Shown here: one piece after another, positions 21,968 through 31,235 of the stretch
Numbering within the stretch: the first letter of the stretch is position 1
Layout of the letters: every line of letters begins with the position of its first letter
NCBI GenBank assembly: GCA_014529385.2
Contig: CM043959.1
Span: forward strand, 57,638,753 to 57,702,752
Direction of reading: 5' to 3'
Source: Adiantum capillus-veneris
Taxonomy: Eukaryota > Streptophyta > Polypodiopsida > Polypodiales > Pteridaceae
DNA: 64,000 nucleotides
Program-made: the position numbers and the translations under genes
Notes under the pieces: model-generated
Databases searched by the model: none
Told to the model about the DNA's origin: nothing
Seen by the model: the letters and a program-made list of their open reading frames with translations, nothing else

Positions 21968-22405
21968 ACAAGACGGCAAGTGGCGGAGTTCCACCCCAAG
22001 AGAGAGCACTGGTCCCAAACGCTGGCGCCCCTTTTGGTATTTCTTTATATTGCTTGAACTCAGTACATCGCCAGTACTCCATCCTGTGCACCTCCACGCG
22101 GAGCATGCCAGAGAATGAACCCTTGGCTCATATTTAAAGGTTCGTGGCCTATGAAAAGCAGTTACATGAAAAGCTTCAAACTCAAAAGCATCTGGTTCCA
22201 AAATCACTAGCGCCAAAAGCTGCCAGCACGTTTGCAAAATTGTACAGTTTCCACGTCAGGGTGAATTGTGGGACTGCCCTTACAGTTTGCCACGTCAGCA
22301 AGCCAACGAAGATTACGGGATGTCCGTACAACTCTGCCACGTCATTAGTGTGAAGTTCTTTATTTGCTAGTGACTAGGGCCCCATCGGACGAGGTCCCAT
22401 AAGTT
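21968..22405 (-). repeat. LTR-like fragment of the G4 family, left part, split by element P
   Basis: It shares with the G4 LTR (45504-45969) the order of a TGGCGCCCC...TTCTTTAT-type block (22010-22050), a TATTTAAAGG block (near 22130), AAAAGC(T/C)TTCAA(A)CTCAAAAGCA, and CCACGTCA words. The probable other end (GTTTGTGACA) is at 26055-26064, beyond the P insertion. The left end abuts LTR C without a clear TG terminus, so this LTR is incomplete. Confidence 0.5.
22251..22344 (-). promoter_or_regulatory. Three TGACGTGG (bZIP-type) sites in LTR U3
   Basis: CCACGTCA on the plus strand (TGACGTGG on the minus strand) occurs at 22251-22258, 22290-22297 and 22337-22344. This ACGT-core octamer is a known binding-site type for plant bZIP factors. 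The sites lie upstream of a TTTAAATA TATA-like box when read on the minus strand. Related words recur in the G4 LTR. Confidence 0.5.
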
Positions 22406-22837
22406 TGTAAGGATTCTAGGTACTAATCCTTAATTAAGTACTTAAACTCATTATTAAGACTTAAGAAACTTGAACTGTACTCAGAAACAAGACTCACAAG
22501 ACTCTGTGTTTGATTGATTGAATGTGTGATACAAGGGCTCCTTATATAGGAGACGAAGAGACACAAATGAAAAGACATGTCTCCTGGTGAAGAGCATGAT
22601 TTTAGACGTAAAGACACATCCTTTCGGCGAAGAGCTGCAACCATTGGGCGAAGAGTCGCACCCGTAGAGCAAAGCAGTGTGACCAGTCGTCGAAGGAGTG
22701 TGGCTTTTGGCGAAGAGACACGTCTTTTGGGCGAAGGGGTGTGACCATCCAAGCATAGGGGTCCTCCTTGGCATGGCACTTCGCGTATCTGCAACTAGGA
22801 GTGTATGTAATATTGCAACATAGTCACAATCGTGACA
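22406..22837 (-). repeat. Element P 3' LTR
   Basis: 432 bp, TGTAAGGATTC to ATCGTGACA on the plus strand. It contains CTATATAAGG on the minus strand (22541-22550). The last 16 codons of the P downstream ORF read through the purine tract into this LTR and stop at 22795. Confidence 0.92.
22541..22550 (-). promoter_or_regulatory. TATA box in P 3' LTR
   Basis: CTATATAAGG on the minus strand, conserved at 25634-25643 in the 5' LTR. Confidence 0.7.
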
Positions 22838-23349
22838 TTCCCTCCCTCTTTAAAATTTAAATAAAACCCAGGGTAGTTGTAGAAACTCCGGGAGAAGGAA
22901 ATGTATTGTGGTTGTGCTTCTGCATCAAAAGCTCTTTCTGTTAAGTCCCATGTCATGGTACTGTTATTGACCATGACGATTTTGCCAAACTGAAAACTGA
23001 TCATATCTGCAACTTGATAAGTGTTTTTGTCAAAGTCATTTGTAACTTCGAGCTTTGTCCAATAAAAGATTGAATCTGTATCTGCTTCGAGTGAAATTAT
23101 TGGTAAACTGACTTGAGTTTTCTGTTGAGTGATGACCATTGGTTGGAAATCTGTAAGGTATTCCATTGGTTTGTTTGGAACAATAAAATCCTTCTGAAGG
23201 GATGTCGTAGACTGAGACAGAGTAGTGTTTGGAGGTATATCCATCTGTAAAGGTTTATCAATAGAACAAGTTGTGTCCAAAGATTCATTTGCAGCGACTG
23301 TTGTTGCAAGAGTCTGTATCTGCTTTATCCTTTGCACCGTTGAAGGCAA
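22795..23349 (-). CDS. Element P downstream ORF, 184 aa, unrecognised
   Basis: It starts at an ATG that overlaps the end of the upstream ORF by 25 nt in another frame. It could be expressed by frameshifting or reinitiation, or the two may be one gag-like frame broken by a small indel. The N-terminal third is polar (Thr/Ser/Gln rich). From about residue 70 it looks like a folded domain (PIISLEADTDSIFYWTKLEV, QVADMISFQFGKIVMV, YISFSRSFYNYPGFYLNFKE). No D-S/T-G protease, RT or zinc knuckle motif is present. The purine tract is itself coding (FKEGGNVT) and the frame ends inside the 3' LTR. I do not know its function. Confidence 0.5.
   Translation of the reverse strand: MPSTVQRIKQIQTLATTVAANESLDTTCSIDKPLQMDIPPNTTLSQSTTSLQKDFIVPNKPMEYLTDFQPMVITQQKTQVSLPIISLEADTDSIFYWTKLEVTNDFDKNTYQVADMISFQFGKIVMVNNSTMTWDLTERAFDAEAQPQYISFSRSFYNYPGFYLNFKEGGNVTIVTMLQYYIHS
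22838..22851 (-). other. Polypurine tract of element P
   Basis: The minus strand reads AAAGAGGGAGGGAA directly before the 3' LTR, the expected place and composition for the plus-strand primer. It fixes the element's orientation. Confidence 0.85.
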
Positions 23350-24212
23350 GGGACTGGAGTCTTCAAGTTTGAAGAATTATCATTCACCATAGCATCTGGT
23401 ATCTGTTTAGAGACAAAGACCGTATTCTGCAAGGGCGGTGACGAGGCGAATTTTCCTGCGTGGATCACGGCCAAAGAAGGGGTTATGTGCTTGTTGGTTG
23501 TCACATAAGAACTGGAATCTTCTGAATCTTTAGCTTTCTCAGCGGGTCTTAAGGCTTCCAATTGACAAGGGGGAGGTGGAGGAAGTTGTTGCCTCTTAGA
23601 CCTCCGAAGGATCCTCTTGCACAAGGAAAGGATTAATAAATCTGTAATTGTATCACCATCAGACAAGAAAGACTCAAATGTAGGGCATGGCTCGCGAGGG
23701 GGAACTTGTTCAGCGTCACAGCATTCACGACTGAGTACTCGACTAGGGTCGGATATATGTGGCACTAAGTAAGCCCATCTTGATATCGCTGATGATCCGT
23801 TGGAAGCTTCATAATGTTGCTTTTGTTGCTGATGATTCGAATAAGAATTTGGTTGGTTAATACTGCAACATTTCCAAGAATATTCATGCTGAGACTTTTG
23901 CTGCTCGTACGAAGGTACTTTGTGTCTAGCTGTCTCTGAGAAACCATGCTTTGGGTGAGAAAATTTGAGTTTCAAAGGCTTTTGTGTGAGTAGTTCTTCC
24001 TGGTCGACCACTGAAGTGTCGGAAGAAGATGGTAGAGAAATTGCATGTGTAGTCCGAGAAGCAGTTGGGTGATTCCGAGAAGAGGTTTGCATCTGCATCT
24101 GATCCAAGCGAGTGTGAATCGATGCGAGGCTTGGTGAAAGTGTGGCCATCTGCTCCTTAATAAGAGCAAGGGCGTCTTTTGATTGACCACCTCCGTCTTG
24201 AGAATTCGGCAT
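23325..24212 (-). CDS. Element P main ORF, 295 aa, gag-like N-terminus, unrecognised
   Basis: It begins MPNSQDGGGQSKDALALIKE and has a short predicted helix (IKEQMATLSPSLASIHTRLDQMQMQ) like the coiled start of plant gypsy Gag. It then becomes Ser/Gln/Pro rich with two short clusters (QPNSYSNHQQQKQHYEAS, RSKRQQLPPPPPCQLEA). There is no CCHC knuckle and no capsid signature I can recognise. It is the first long frame after the primer-site leader, so a structural (Gag-like) role is the best guess, inferred from position only. It overlaps the 184-codon frame by 25 nt. Confidence 0.5.
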   Translation of the reverse strand: MPNSQDGGGQSKDALALIKEQMATLSPSLASIHTRLDQMQMQTSSRNHPTASRTTHAISLPSSSDTSVVDQEELLTQKPLKLKFSHPKHGFSETARHKVPSYEQQKSQHEYSWKCCSINQPNSYSNHQQQKQHYEASNGSSAISRWAYLVPHISDPSRVLSRECCDAEQVPPREPCPTFESFLSDGDTITDLLILSLCKRILRRSKRQQLPPPPPCQLEALRPAEKAKDSEDSSSYVTTNKHITPSLAVIHAGKFASSPPLQNTVFVSKQIPDAMVNDNSSNLKTPVPCLQRCKG

Positions 24213-24232
24213 GGCTATGCCTCAAAGGGAAC

Positions 24233-24486
24233 TCAAACATGTGAAGGAGCAGCTTTTGCCACGGGTACGGCAAGAGTAGGAACGGCTTCGGGAGCGGGTT
24301 CCGGCTCTGGCAAATCGGGAATCTCAATAACTTCGGGTTTTGGAGTATCCAGAATAATTATGACTTCCGGCTCTGAGCGGGAGAATCTGGAATCATGAAC
24401 ACTTCATGTGTAGGGGAATTCTCTGGCAAGATTTTATCGGGAATCTCGTCTGTGCGCGGGAGATTCGGAATCTTGCAAAGCTCCAT
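24233..24486 (-). pseudogene. Element P upstream frame, acidic-proline-rich, frameshifted
   Basis: From an ATG at 24486 the minus strand reads MELCKIPNLPRTDEIPDKIL and continues for 42 codons to a stop at 24358. A shifted frame then continues the same style: EVIIILDTPKPEVIEIPDLP, then EPEPAPEAVPTLAVP, ending at TGA 24233. The repeated EIPD-type pattern across both frames suggests a single ~85-residue Glu/Pro-rich protein broken by one indel near 24370. It ends just before the main P ORF. Confidence 0.45.
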
Positions 24487-25486
24487 GCCATCGGGTTCCA
24501 TCTGGGAGCATATATGAAGGAATATGGTGCAGTAGTGCTACCAAAACACGCTTCATGAAGGCAAGTATTATATCCCATAGCTAGCAATCGTATGGTAGGA
24601 GAGAGAGTCCTACGCTGCCTGGTGTTAAAAAAAAAAAAAAAGAAACGCTGCTGGTTATTGTCCCCCCAATTAAAAGGTGTCCACATTGAGTTATTTTTGG
24701 GGCAGGCCAGCTAGTTTTGAGGTTCACCACCGGGCAATTTACCCAATCGAATTGAAGGCGTTGAAACTTATGCGCTGCTGGTTTCTTTACGTAAAAACTT
24801 CAGCGTAGAAAGTCAAAACAGCCAGCGCAGCGTTTTAGCCCAGCGATTTGGTAAATTGTGCGCCAAGGGATGTGTGAGAAGCGTGCGGAAAGAATTTTCG
24901 CAAGCTTCATTTAATGAAGTTCACCCCCTTTGGCCGGCCACCCAATTTTGGGGCGGGTGGTCAACTTAAATATCAGAGCCAATACAAGGTGCAGCTAGCG
25001 TTGTTTAAAAAACTCTCTCTATGTAACTTTTAACCAGCGCATGTTTTACCAGCGCATCACAACCAGCGAGTAAATTTTCTTATGCGCAACTCCTGCCGCT
25101 TGGCGCATGTCACGCTTTGGTGAAGGGGCACCTCCATAGAGAAGAGCCTGCGCGAAGAGGCACGACATGGACACAATCGGCAAAGCACGATGGAGTGCCA
25201 CTGATCAGTGCCCTTTCACATGAAAGGGTGCGAGTGTATAAAGCGAAGAGGTGCTACCTGCTGCCCAAGGGTTGCATAGTTGAGGTGGCCGATTGTGAAG
25301 AGGCACCAAATTTGGCCGGGTACACCGCACACATTCATTGCTGTCCTTTTATGTATATACTTGGAACAAAAATATCAAGTTACCTCATATGCTCGTATGC
25401 ACATGCATACGACCTTTCTTCTTCTTCCATACAACTCCGGGAAGGGGATAGAGTGTAGTTGCGAGGGTGAGAGGCTCACAACCTTC
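24487..25486 (-). other. Leader of element P, about 1 kb
   Basis: Between primer site and first ORF. It contains an A-run (24627-24641) and repeated CCAGCGCA-type words (about 24820, 25034, 25047, 25063 and others). No long frame on the minus strand. Confidence 0.45.
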
Positions 25487-25498
25487 GGGTTGATACCA
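25487..25498 (-). other. Primer-binding site of element P
   Basis: The minus strand reads TGGTATCAACCC one base after the LTR end. The first eight bases match the initiator tRNA-Met primer site seen in G3 and G5 (TGGTATCAGAGC). Confidence 0.85.
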
Positions 25499-25499
25499 C

Positions 25500-25930
25500 T
25501 GTAAGGATTCTAGGTACTAATCCTTAATTAAGTACTTAAACTCATGATTAAGACTTAGGAATCTTGAACTGTACTAAAAAACAAGACTTGGAAGACTCTG
25601 TGTTTGATTGATTGAATGTGTGATATAAGGGCTCCTTATATAGGAGATGAGGAGACACAAATGAAAAGACATGTCTCCTGGTGAAGAGACATGACTTTAG
25701 ACGTAAAGACACATCCTTTCGACGAAGAGCTGCAACCATTGGGCAAAGAGTCGCACCTGTAGAGCAAAGGGGTGTGACCAGTCGTCGAAGGAGTGTGGCT
25801 TTTGGCGAAGAGACGTCTTTTGGGTGAAGGGGTGTGACCATCCAAGCGTAGGGGTCCTCCTTGGCATGGCACTTCGCGTATCTGCAGCTAGGAGTGTATG
25901 TAATACTGCAACATAGTCACAATCGTGACA
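25500..25930 (-). repeat. Element P 5' LTR
   Basis: 431 bp, partner of 22406-22837. TATA box CTATATAAGG at 25634-25643 on the minus strand. Followed by the AAGTT target duplication. Confidence 0.92.
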
Positions 25931-25935
25931 AAGTT

Positions 25936-26064
25936 AGCGGGAGCTCCTCGCCACTCGGCAAGACTTTGCAAGTTGGTAAAACTTCTTCTGTTGCTTCTTC
26001 TTCTTCTACTGCTTCTGCTTATGGCTCCATTTTTCAGTGGCTTGACACGTAGTAGTTTGTGACA
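25936..26064 (-). repeat. LTR-like fragment of the G4 family, right part, beyond P
   Basis: Continues the sequence interrupted by P and ends GTTTGTGACA, the same terminus as the G4 LTR at 45960-45969. Assignment rests on this end and on the left part at 21968-22405. Confidence 0.4.
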
Positions 26065-26509
26065 TCCCCCTTCTTGAAAGAAAGTAATTGTTCGCGATTA
26101 CCGTATATCTGCAAAACAACTCAAGCTAGCTCAAAATTTTTTGAAGGTCATTCTGAGGGACATTCCAAGGGACAATCAATTTTCTCATTCCAGATTGGAG
26201 CTTTGATATCCTGGGTCGTTGGCTTTCCAAAAAAATTTCATCCAATTAGGAATATTCAGTGGTTGGCACATCACAATGCAACATAAATGCTCACATATGC
26301 ATGTTACAAGAGACAATGAACAACGCCGCTGAGTACTCCCTTGAGACAGACAGCCTGCGGTATGAAGCTACTCAACAACTACCTCGTCACTCCCTCGGTA
26401 AATAACCTAAAAAGGTCCGGGCCATGAGCTGAGAGGGCTGGTACAACCAAACGCTCCCAAACCGCAGCCTGTGTCGCTTGGAGGTTCAAGCATACAATCA
26501 ACCGCTCCC
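26065..26509. other. Stretch without a recognised gene
   Basis: No frame of note and no repeat partner seen in the window. Confidence 0.4.
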
Positions 26510-26567
26510 TGTCACAAACGGGAGCGCATAACAATATAAAATACATTCGGATAAATAGATTTTATCT
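26510..26567 (-). repeat. Terminal fragment of a G3-type LTR
   Basis: The sequence is the reverse complement of the last ~58 bp of the G3 LTR (38521-38578), including GCGCTCCCGTTTGTGACA and the ATAAATNNATTTTATC-like part. The primer site that should follow is not intact. The fragment abuts the 5'-truncated end of LINE L2. Confidence 0.7.
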
Positions 26568-29500
26568 CCCAGACAGCCCCTGGTTGGAGGAGCAGTTACA
26601 GCAGGCTCGCCAAGAGCTTGCTAGCATAGAGGAGAGGCGTCATGACTTTGCTTTCCATCGCCAGGCATCTCAGTGGACCCAGGTGGGTGACAGAGTGACG
26701 GGGGCGTTCTTTGAGATAGCGGGACCTCGATATACGCACGCTAGTGTCAGCCAGTTGAGGAGGCTTGACGGGTCGGTTGCCTCAGAGCCAGAGGACATGC
26801 GTGCAATTGCTACCGACTTTTACCGTGACCTCTTGTCAGTTGAGCCTCAGTTAGAGCGTCAGGATGCATGCAAAGAGCAGGTTTGGGCACAGATGCCTTG
26901 TCTTGTGACTGAGGACATGCGCCAGAGGCTTGAACTGCCTTTTCAGCTAAAGGAGCTCCACACAGGCCTTAGAGCACTTCCTCGTGGTAGCTGTCTTGGC
27001 GAGGATGGTTTGACTCCCAGTTTTTTTTTAGAGTACTGGGACTTGCTTGGCTCGGACCTATGCAGCGCTTTTCAGTGCATCTTACACACAGGAGAGATGC
27101 CTGACAACATGAGTGAGGGCTTGATCTACCTCATTCCCAAGGAGGGTGGCTCCTTGGATGAGATTCGACAGTGGCGACCCATCACCATCCTCAACTAAGC
27201 CTACAAAATTCTGGCCAAGGCTCTGAGTTTGAGGATTCAACGACTTCTAGACTACATTATACATGGGACCTAGACAGGTTTTGTCAAGGAGCGTAGTATC
27301 CTTGACAACAGCTTTACTTTTTGGGAGGCTTCAGTCCTCGCACGCCTCCGTGGTGAGGATCTGGTAATTTTGCTTCTCGATTTTGAGAAGGCTTATGATA
27401 GAGTTGGCTGGGACTTTTTGGAGGGCACTCTACGCCGGATGGGCTTCTCTGATACTTGGATTAGAGGTGTGTCAGCTCTCTATAGACGTGCACACAGTCA
27501 GGTGCTTTTGGCAGGAGGGAGAGGAGACCGTTTCATGCTCACACGTTCGGTCAGACAGGGCTGTCTTCCTCTTTCTGCTCTATGTTGAGGCAATGAGCAG
27601 GTTTTTGGTTTCACAGCAGGTTGGTCTACGTGGCTTAGCGTTCCCTATTCGGGGCAATGAGCTACTGGACGCTGAGTTTGCAGACGACTCAGCTTTGTAC
27701 TTGGAGGGCCAGGAGGCCAACTTACGCAGGTGTGAGCAGGCTATCGAGGCGTTTTGTTGTGCATCAGACGCACTGATCAACTGGAGGAAGACAGTGGCTT
27801 TCTTAGTGGGCAGTGCTCCTGCCCTTGATTGGCTTCCAGGTGAGGGTTTCAGATGGATCCCCCCAGGGGCTGCAGTTTGATACTTGGGTTGTCAGGTTGG
27901 CTTGGACTTGTCTCCTGGGTAGCAGATTGCTCCCCTCCTCCTGTCCATCAGGAGGAAGCTGTTACACTGGAGCTCGGCACGACTTTCTTTGGCAGATAGA
28001 GTTGTAGTGGCCAACTAGGTGTTGTTGGCTACTACGTGGTACATTACATCTTGTTGGATCTTTTCGAGCTCCTGCATCAGCCAGGTTGAGAGGCTGATCA
28101 GGAACTTCTTTTGGTCAGGGCGCGACACTCAGATAGCTCGGGCCAAAGTGGCCTGGCAGGTCATCACTCTACCTTGTGCTCAGGGGCGGTTGGAGATCAT
28201 AGACCCTGCACAACAGAGGAGAGCTCTTCTTGGGAAGTTTGTCGTCAGAGGACTGCTTCCAAGGGAGGAGCCCTGGATGGAGCTTTTGCTTCAGCGGCTT
28301 AGAGCTAGAGTGTCTCAGGCAGGAGGCCCTTGGAGACCTTCCATAAGATGGATTTTCATAGAGATGCGCAGAGTTGGTCCGAGCAGGAGACTGGAGGATC
28401 GTTTTGCTGTGAGCCTACTTCGCTCCTAGGAGCAGCCGCGGAGAGGCCTTGAGCAACACCATCCCACTTTCACGGAGGAGCGCCTCAGACAGCCCCTTGT
28501 TTGGAACCCCATGGTTAGCACTCAGAGAGGCCACTTGGTTGGTAGTAGGCCTCATGTTTCTTGGGGTCCCATGGTAGAGGGTCCAACACGCACTTTAGGT
28601 GACTGGCTAGAGTTCTTAGGTTTGTCAAAGGAGCTTCAAAGCATCGAGCTACAGGGCATGAGAGGGGTGCAGAGCATGTGTCAGGACATCACAGAGGTAG
28701 TACCAGCTGAGTGGCTTACACCTTTGGAGTCAGCAGCGCCTAGATGGATGGGGATCTTCACGCGACTGGAGGTCCTCATTGCAGTTCGGGCTTGCTTAGA
28801 GTCTGTCCCCTCCATGTTTTTTGAGCTACAGGGCGTACACAGAGCCTCAGTACAGGCCCCACAAATTTCAGAGTGTTGTTTCCAAAGGATCCGAGTTGTG
28901 GGCATCTGTGGGAGGACGTGTGTCATAGATCCTGACCTAGCTGCTCTTGGGACAGGCCACTGGAGGCTGTGGGCCTGCAAGTGCTGTTCACTAGCACGAG
29001 TACAGTGGGATCCTAGAGAGTGGTTTTGGAGGGACCCTTTCTTCTCAGCCGACCATCCAAGTGTCCCTTTCTTTTAGTACACTGTTTGACTGGGACGTCT
29101 ATACTGGCAGCACGAAGAGAGGCTCATCTTGGTGTAGCACCTCATTGGCAAGAGGAGGGTCTCACAGTTTGAGTTCTTGTTAGCTTTTTAAGCGAGGCTG
29201 TGGGACGCCAGACAACTGCGCAAGTCACGCTGTTCAAGTGGCTGGTTGTACATAGAGCTACAACAGTGGGCAGCAGGCTTGTACATAGTGGCCTCTCGGC
29301 AGCATGTGCAGCTTGTGACCATCCTTTGGAGAGTCAGCGTCATTGTCTTTGGGATTGCCCTATGGCACAACAGGTTTGGCTTCGTGTCCTTCGGCTGATG
29401 CCAACTCTCTCCACAGCACGGCAGTACACTTAGGGGGCAATTGCTTGGTCCACTCTCACGGGCCTTGCACTACAGTTTGAGCTATCCTCCTCCAGCAGGA

Positions 29501-30034
29501 TGATAGTGATACAGGGGGGTCGGCCTACACTCCAGCCTGCTATACAGAGCTCACTCCACAGGAGTGGTGCAGTGAGAGAGAGGTGTGTTGGGAGCTCGTC
29601 TGTGGCCTGGCACTCTGGTTCATTTGGCGGGCCCGCTGCTTCAGCATTTTTGAGGCTCGCCTCGTGCCACTAACAGAGACTGTTCGAGATTTTTGGCTGG
29701 AGCTGATCCATACTCTCAGGGGACAGTTCGAGAGACTTCAGGGCAGTTCCGACCGCATGCCAGAGCGTAGAGAGGCGTTCCTTCGATTATGGCGCCCTGG
29801 GCCTTTCTTCACCATGGTCCAAGGTGTGCTTAGATGGCACTACCGTCCACCTGTGTGGCTCTTCCCTCCTCCCATATCCTGATTTAGCCCTCATTGTACA
29901 TATGCTGTTTTTTTTTTCATTGGGAGAGTCTCCCCTTATGTTTGTTGCAGCCCTCTCTAGTAGAGGTGGTTGTAGCCCTATGGGTAGTTTCATTAACTAA
30001 TAGAAGGATCTCTTTCTCGGAAAAAATAAAATAA
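26568..30034 (+). mobile_element. LINE L2, 5'-truncated and decayed
   Basis: It starts inside the region between endonuclease and RT and ends with an A-rich tail (GGAAAAAATAAAATAAAA, about 30018-30034) of the same pattern as L1. ORF1 and endonuclease are missing. Its 3' end lies 16 bp before the start of the truncated gypsy G2. Confidence 0.82.
26584..29882 (+). pseudogene. LINE L2 reverse transcriptase, multiply broken
   Basis: Segments in three frames: 26584-27198 (linker and start of RT, WRPITILN then TAA), 27370-27588 (LLDFEKAYDRVGWDF, SVRQGC), 27590-27880 (AEFADDSALYLEGQE, the FADD motif), 28019-28429 (SQVERLIRNFFWSGRD), 28511-29077, 29200-29433 (knuckle CAACDHPLESQRHCLWDC, C-x2-C-x8-H-x4-C) and 29583-29882 (LVCGLALWFIWRARC). 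Stops at 27196 and 27270, a frameshift near 27580 and later lesions rule out function. The domain order is that of plant L1-type LINE ORF2. Confidence 0.85.
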
Positions 30035-30050
30035 AATTGGAACCTTCCGC

Positions 30051-31235
30051 ATGCACGAGAGACAGAAGAAACCTCTAGAACGTCATGTGCGGTTTAATCC
30101 AAAGGTTCAAGAGCAAAATCCTCTTGATTCTCCTCAGTTTTCTTTCATGAAGGATTTGGATGACATAGGCGCTCCAGAGGACATGTTCCTTGACGATCCA
30201 CCGCAGCAAGAAGTGCAATCAAGGGAAAGGACTCCTATCCACAAGGAGTCTAAGCATAGTAAGAAGGAGCATCATAAGAAGAAGAACCACAAGCAGAAAA
30301 CATTCAAGTCAGGTGACAAAGATGTAAAATTTGACACCTACAATGGACGGCGTGATAATGACAAAGCTTTGTCTTTCATCCGCCAATTTGAAGTTGCATT
30401 TGCAGAAGGGAACTTTAAGGAAAGGTCCAAGATTTGCCACGTGAGCATGTACTTGAAAGGCACTGCCAACAGTTGGTGGCTGACCCTTATCCTAGAAAAA
30501 CGCAAGCCCCAAGATTGGACCGCTTTCAAGAAGGAGTTCTATGCACAATTCCTTCCTCCTGACTATGAGGAAGAAGTAAAGAAAGGATGGGATCGACTCT
30601 CATAGTTAGAGAACGAAACTGTTCCACACTATGTGTATAGGTTTTGGGATGTTCTCTTGAAAAACATCCCATTCAAGAAGATAGAAGATTCGGAGAAGAT
30701 GTGCAAGTTTGAAGCAGGATTGCATGAAGCCTTGCAAAAGGCTATGAAGCTTTACCCTCGAGGTAACTTGTAGATACTTATGGAATCAGCTCGCATAGCT
30801 GATGGTATACATGACAAGGGTACTCCCAGGAAGATGGAGCAAAGCACCTGTCATGCCAAGCAGAAGGCTCTCCATGAACAGCCTACTTCCACTTCTTCTC
30901 CTCAAAAGAAGAGAAGAACTGCCTCCGATGCTGAAGCAAAGCCAAAGCAGCCCAAGAAAGGGAAACACCTCTCTCCTGCTGAATTGAGAACCTACATCAG
31001 CGAAGGAAGATGCTTCAAGTGTGGACAAATTGGACATATGAAGGGTGATTGCCCTACCAAAACCCCGCAACCACCTTCCTCCAATGCAGTCCCAGATGTT
31101 CAGGGAAATACAACCAAGGATGGGAAAGAAAGAGCTCTTCTCAAAGCATGGGGTAGCATCAACAACCAACGGGCTCTTATTCTGTTTGATCCCGGCAGTA
31201 CAGACAATTTCATGTCTACAAAGCTGATGACCTAA
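30051..31235 (+). pseudogene. G2 gag and protease start
   Basis: One frame with stops at 30603 and near 30771. Gag capsid part: KFDTYNGRRDNDKALSFIRQ, YLKGTANSWW, FKKEFYAQFLPPDYEEE. A CCHC knuckle is near 31013-31054 (CFKCGQIGHMKGDCP). The protease begins at ALILFDPGSTDNF; the usual D-S/T-G active site reads D-P-G here. The frame ends at TAA 31233. The N-terminal Gag region seen in G4 is absent, consistent with the truncation. Confidence 0.8.

Larger units (their letters stand above)
22406..25930 (-). mobile_element. Complete non-autonomous LTR retrotransposon P
   Basis: Two LTRs of about 432 bp (22406-22837 and 25500-25930) start TGTAAGG and end GTGACA, differ at roughly two dozen sites by eye, and are bounded by a perfect 5-bp target duplication AAGTT (22401-22405, 25931-25935). 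A tRNA-Met-type primer site lies inside the right LTR and a purine tract inside the left one, so the sense strand is minus. The 2.66-kb interior has no protease, reverse transcriptase, RNase H or integrase. It encodes proteins of about 295 and 184 codons plus a broken upstream frame, none of which I recognise. It probably borrows enzymes from a gypsy element with the same primer type. Confidence 0.9.
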
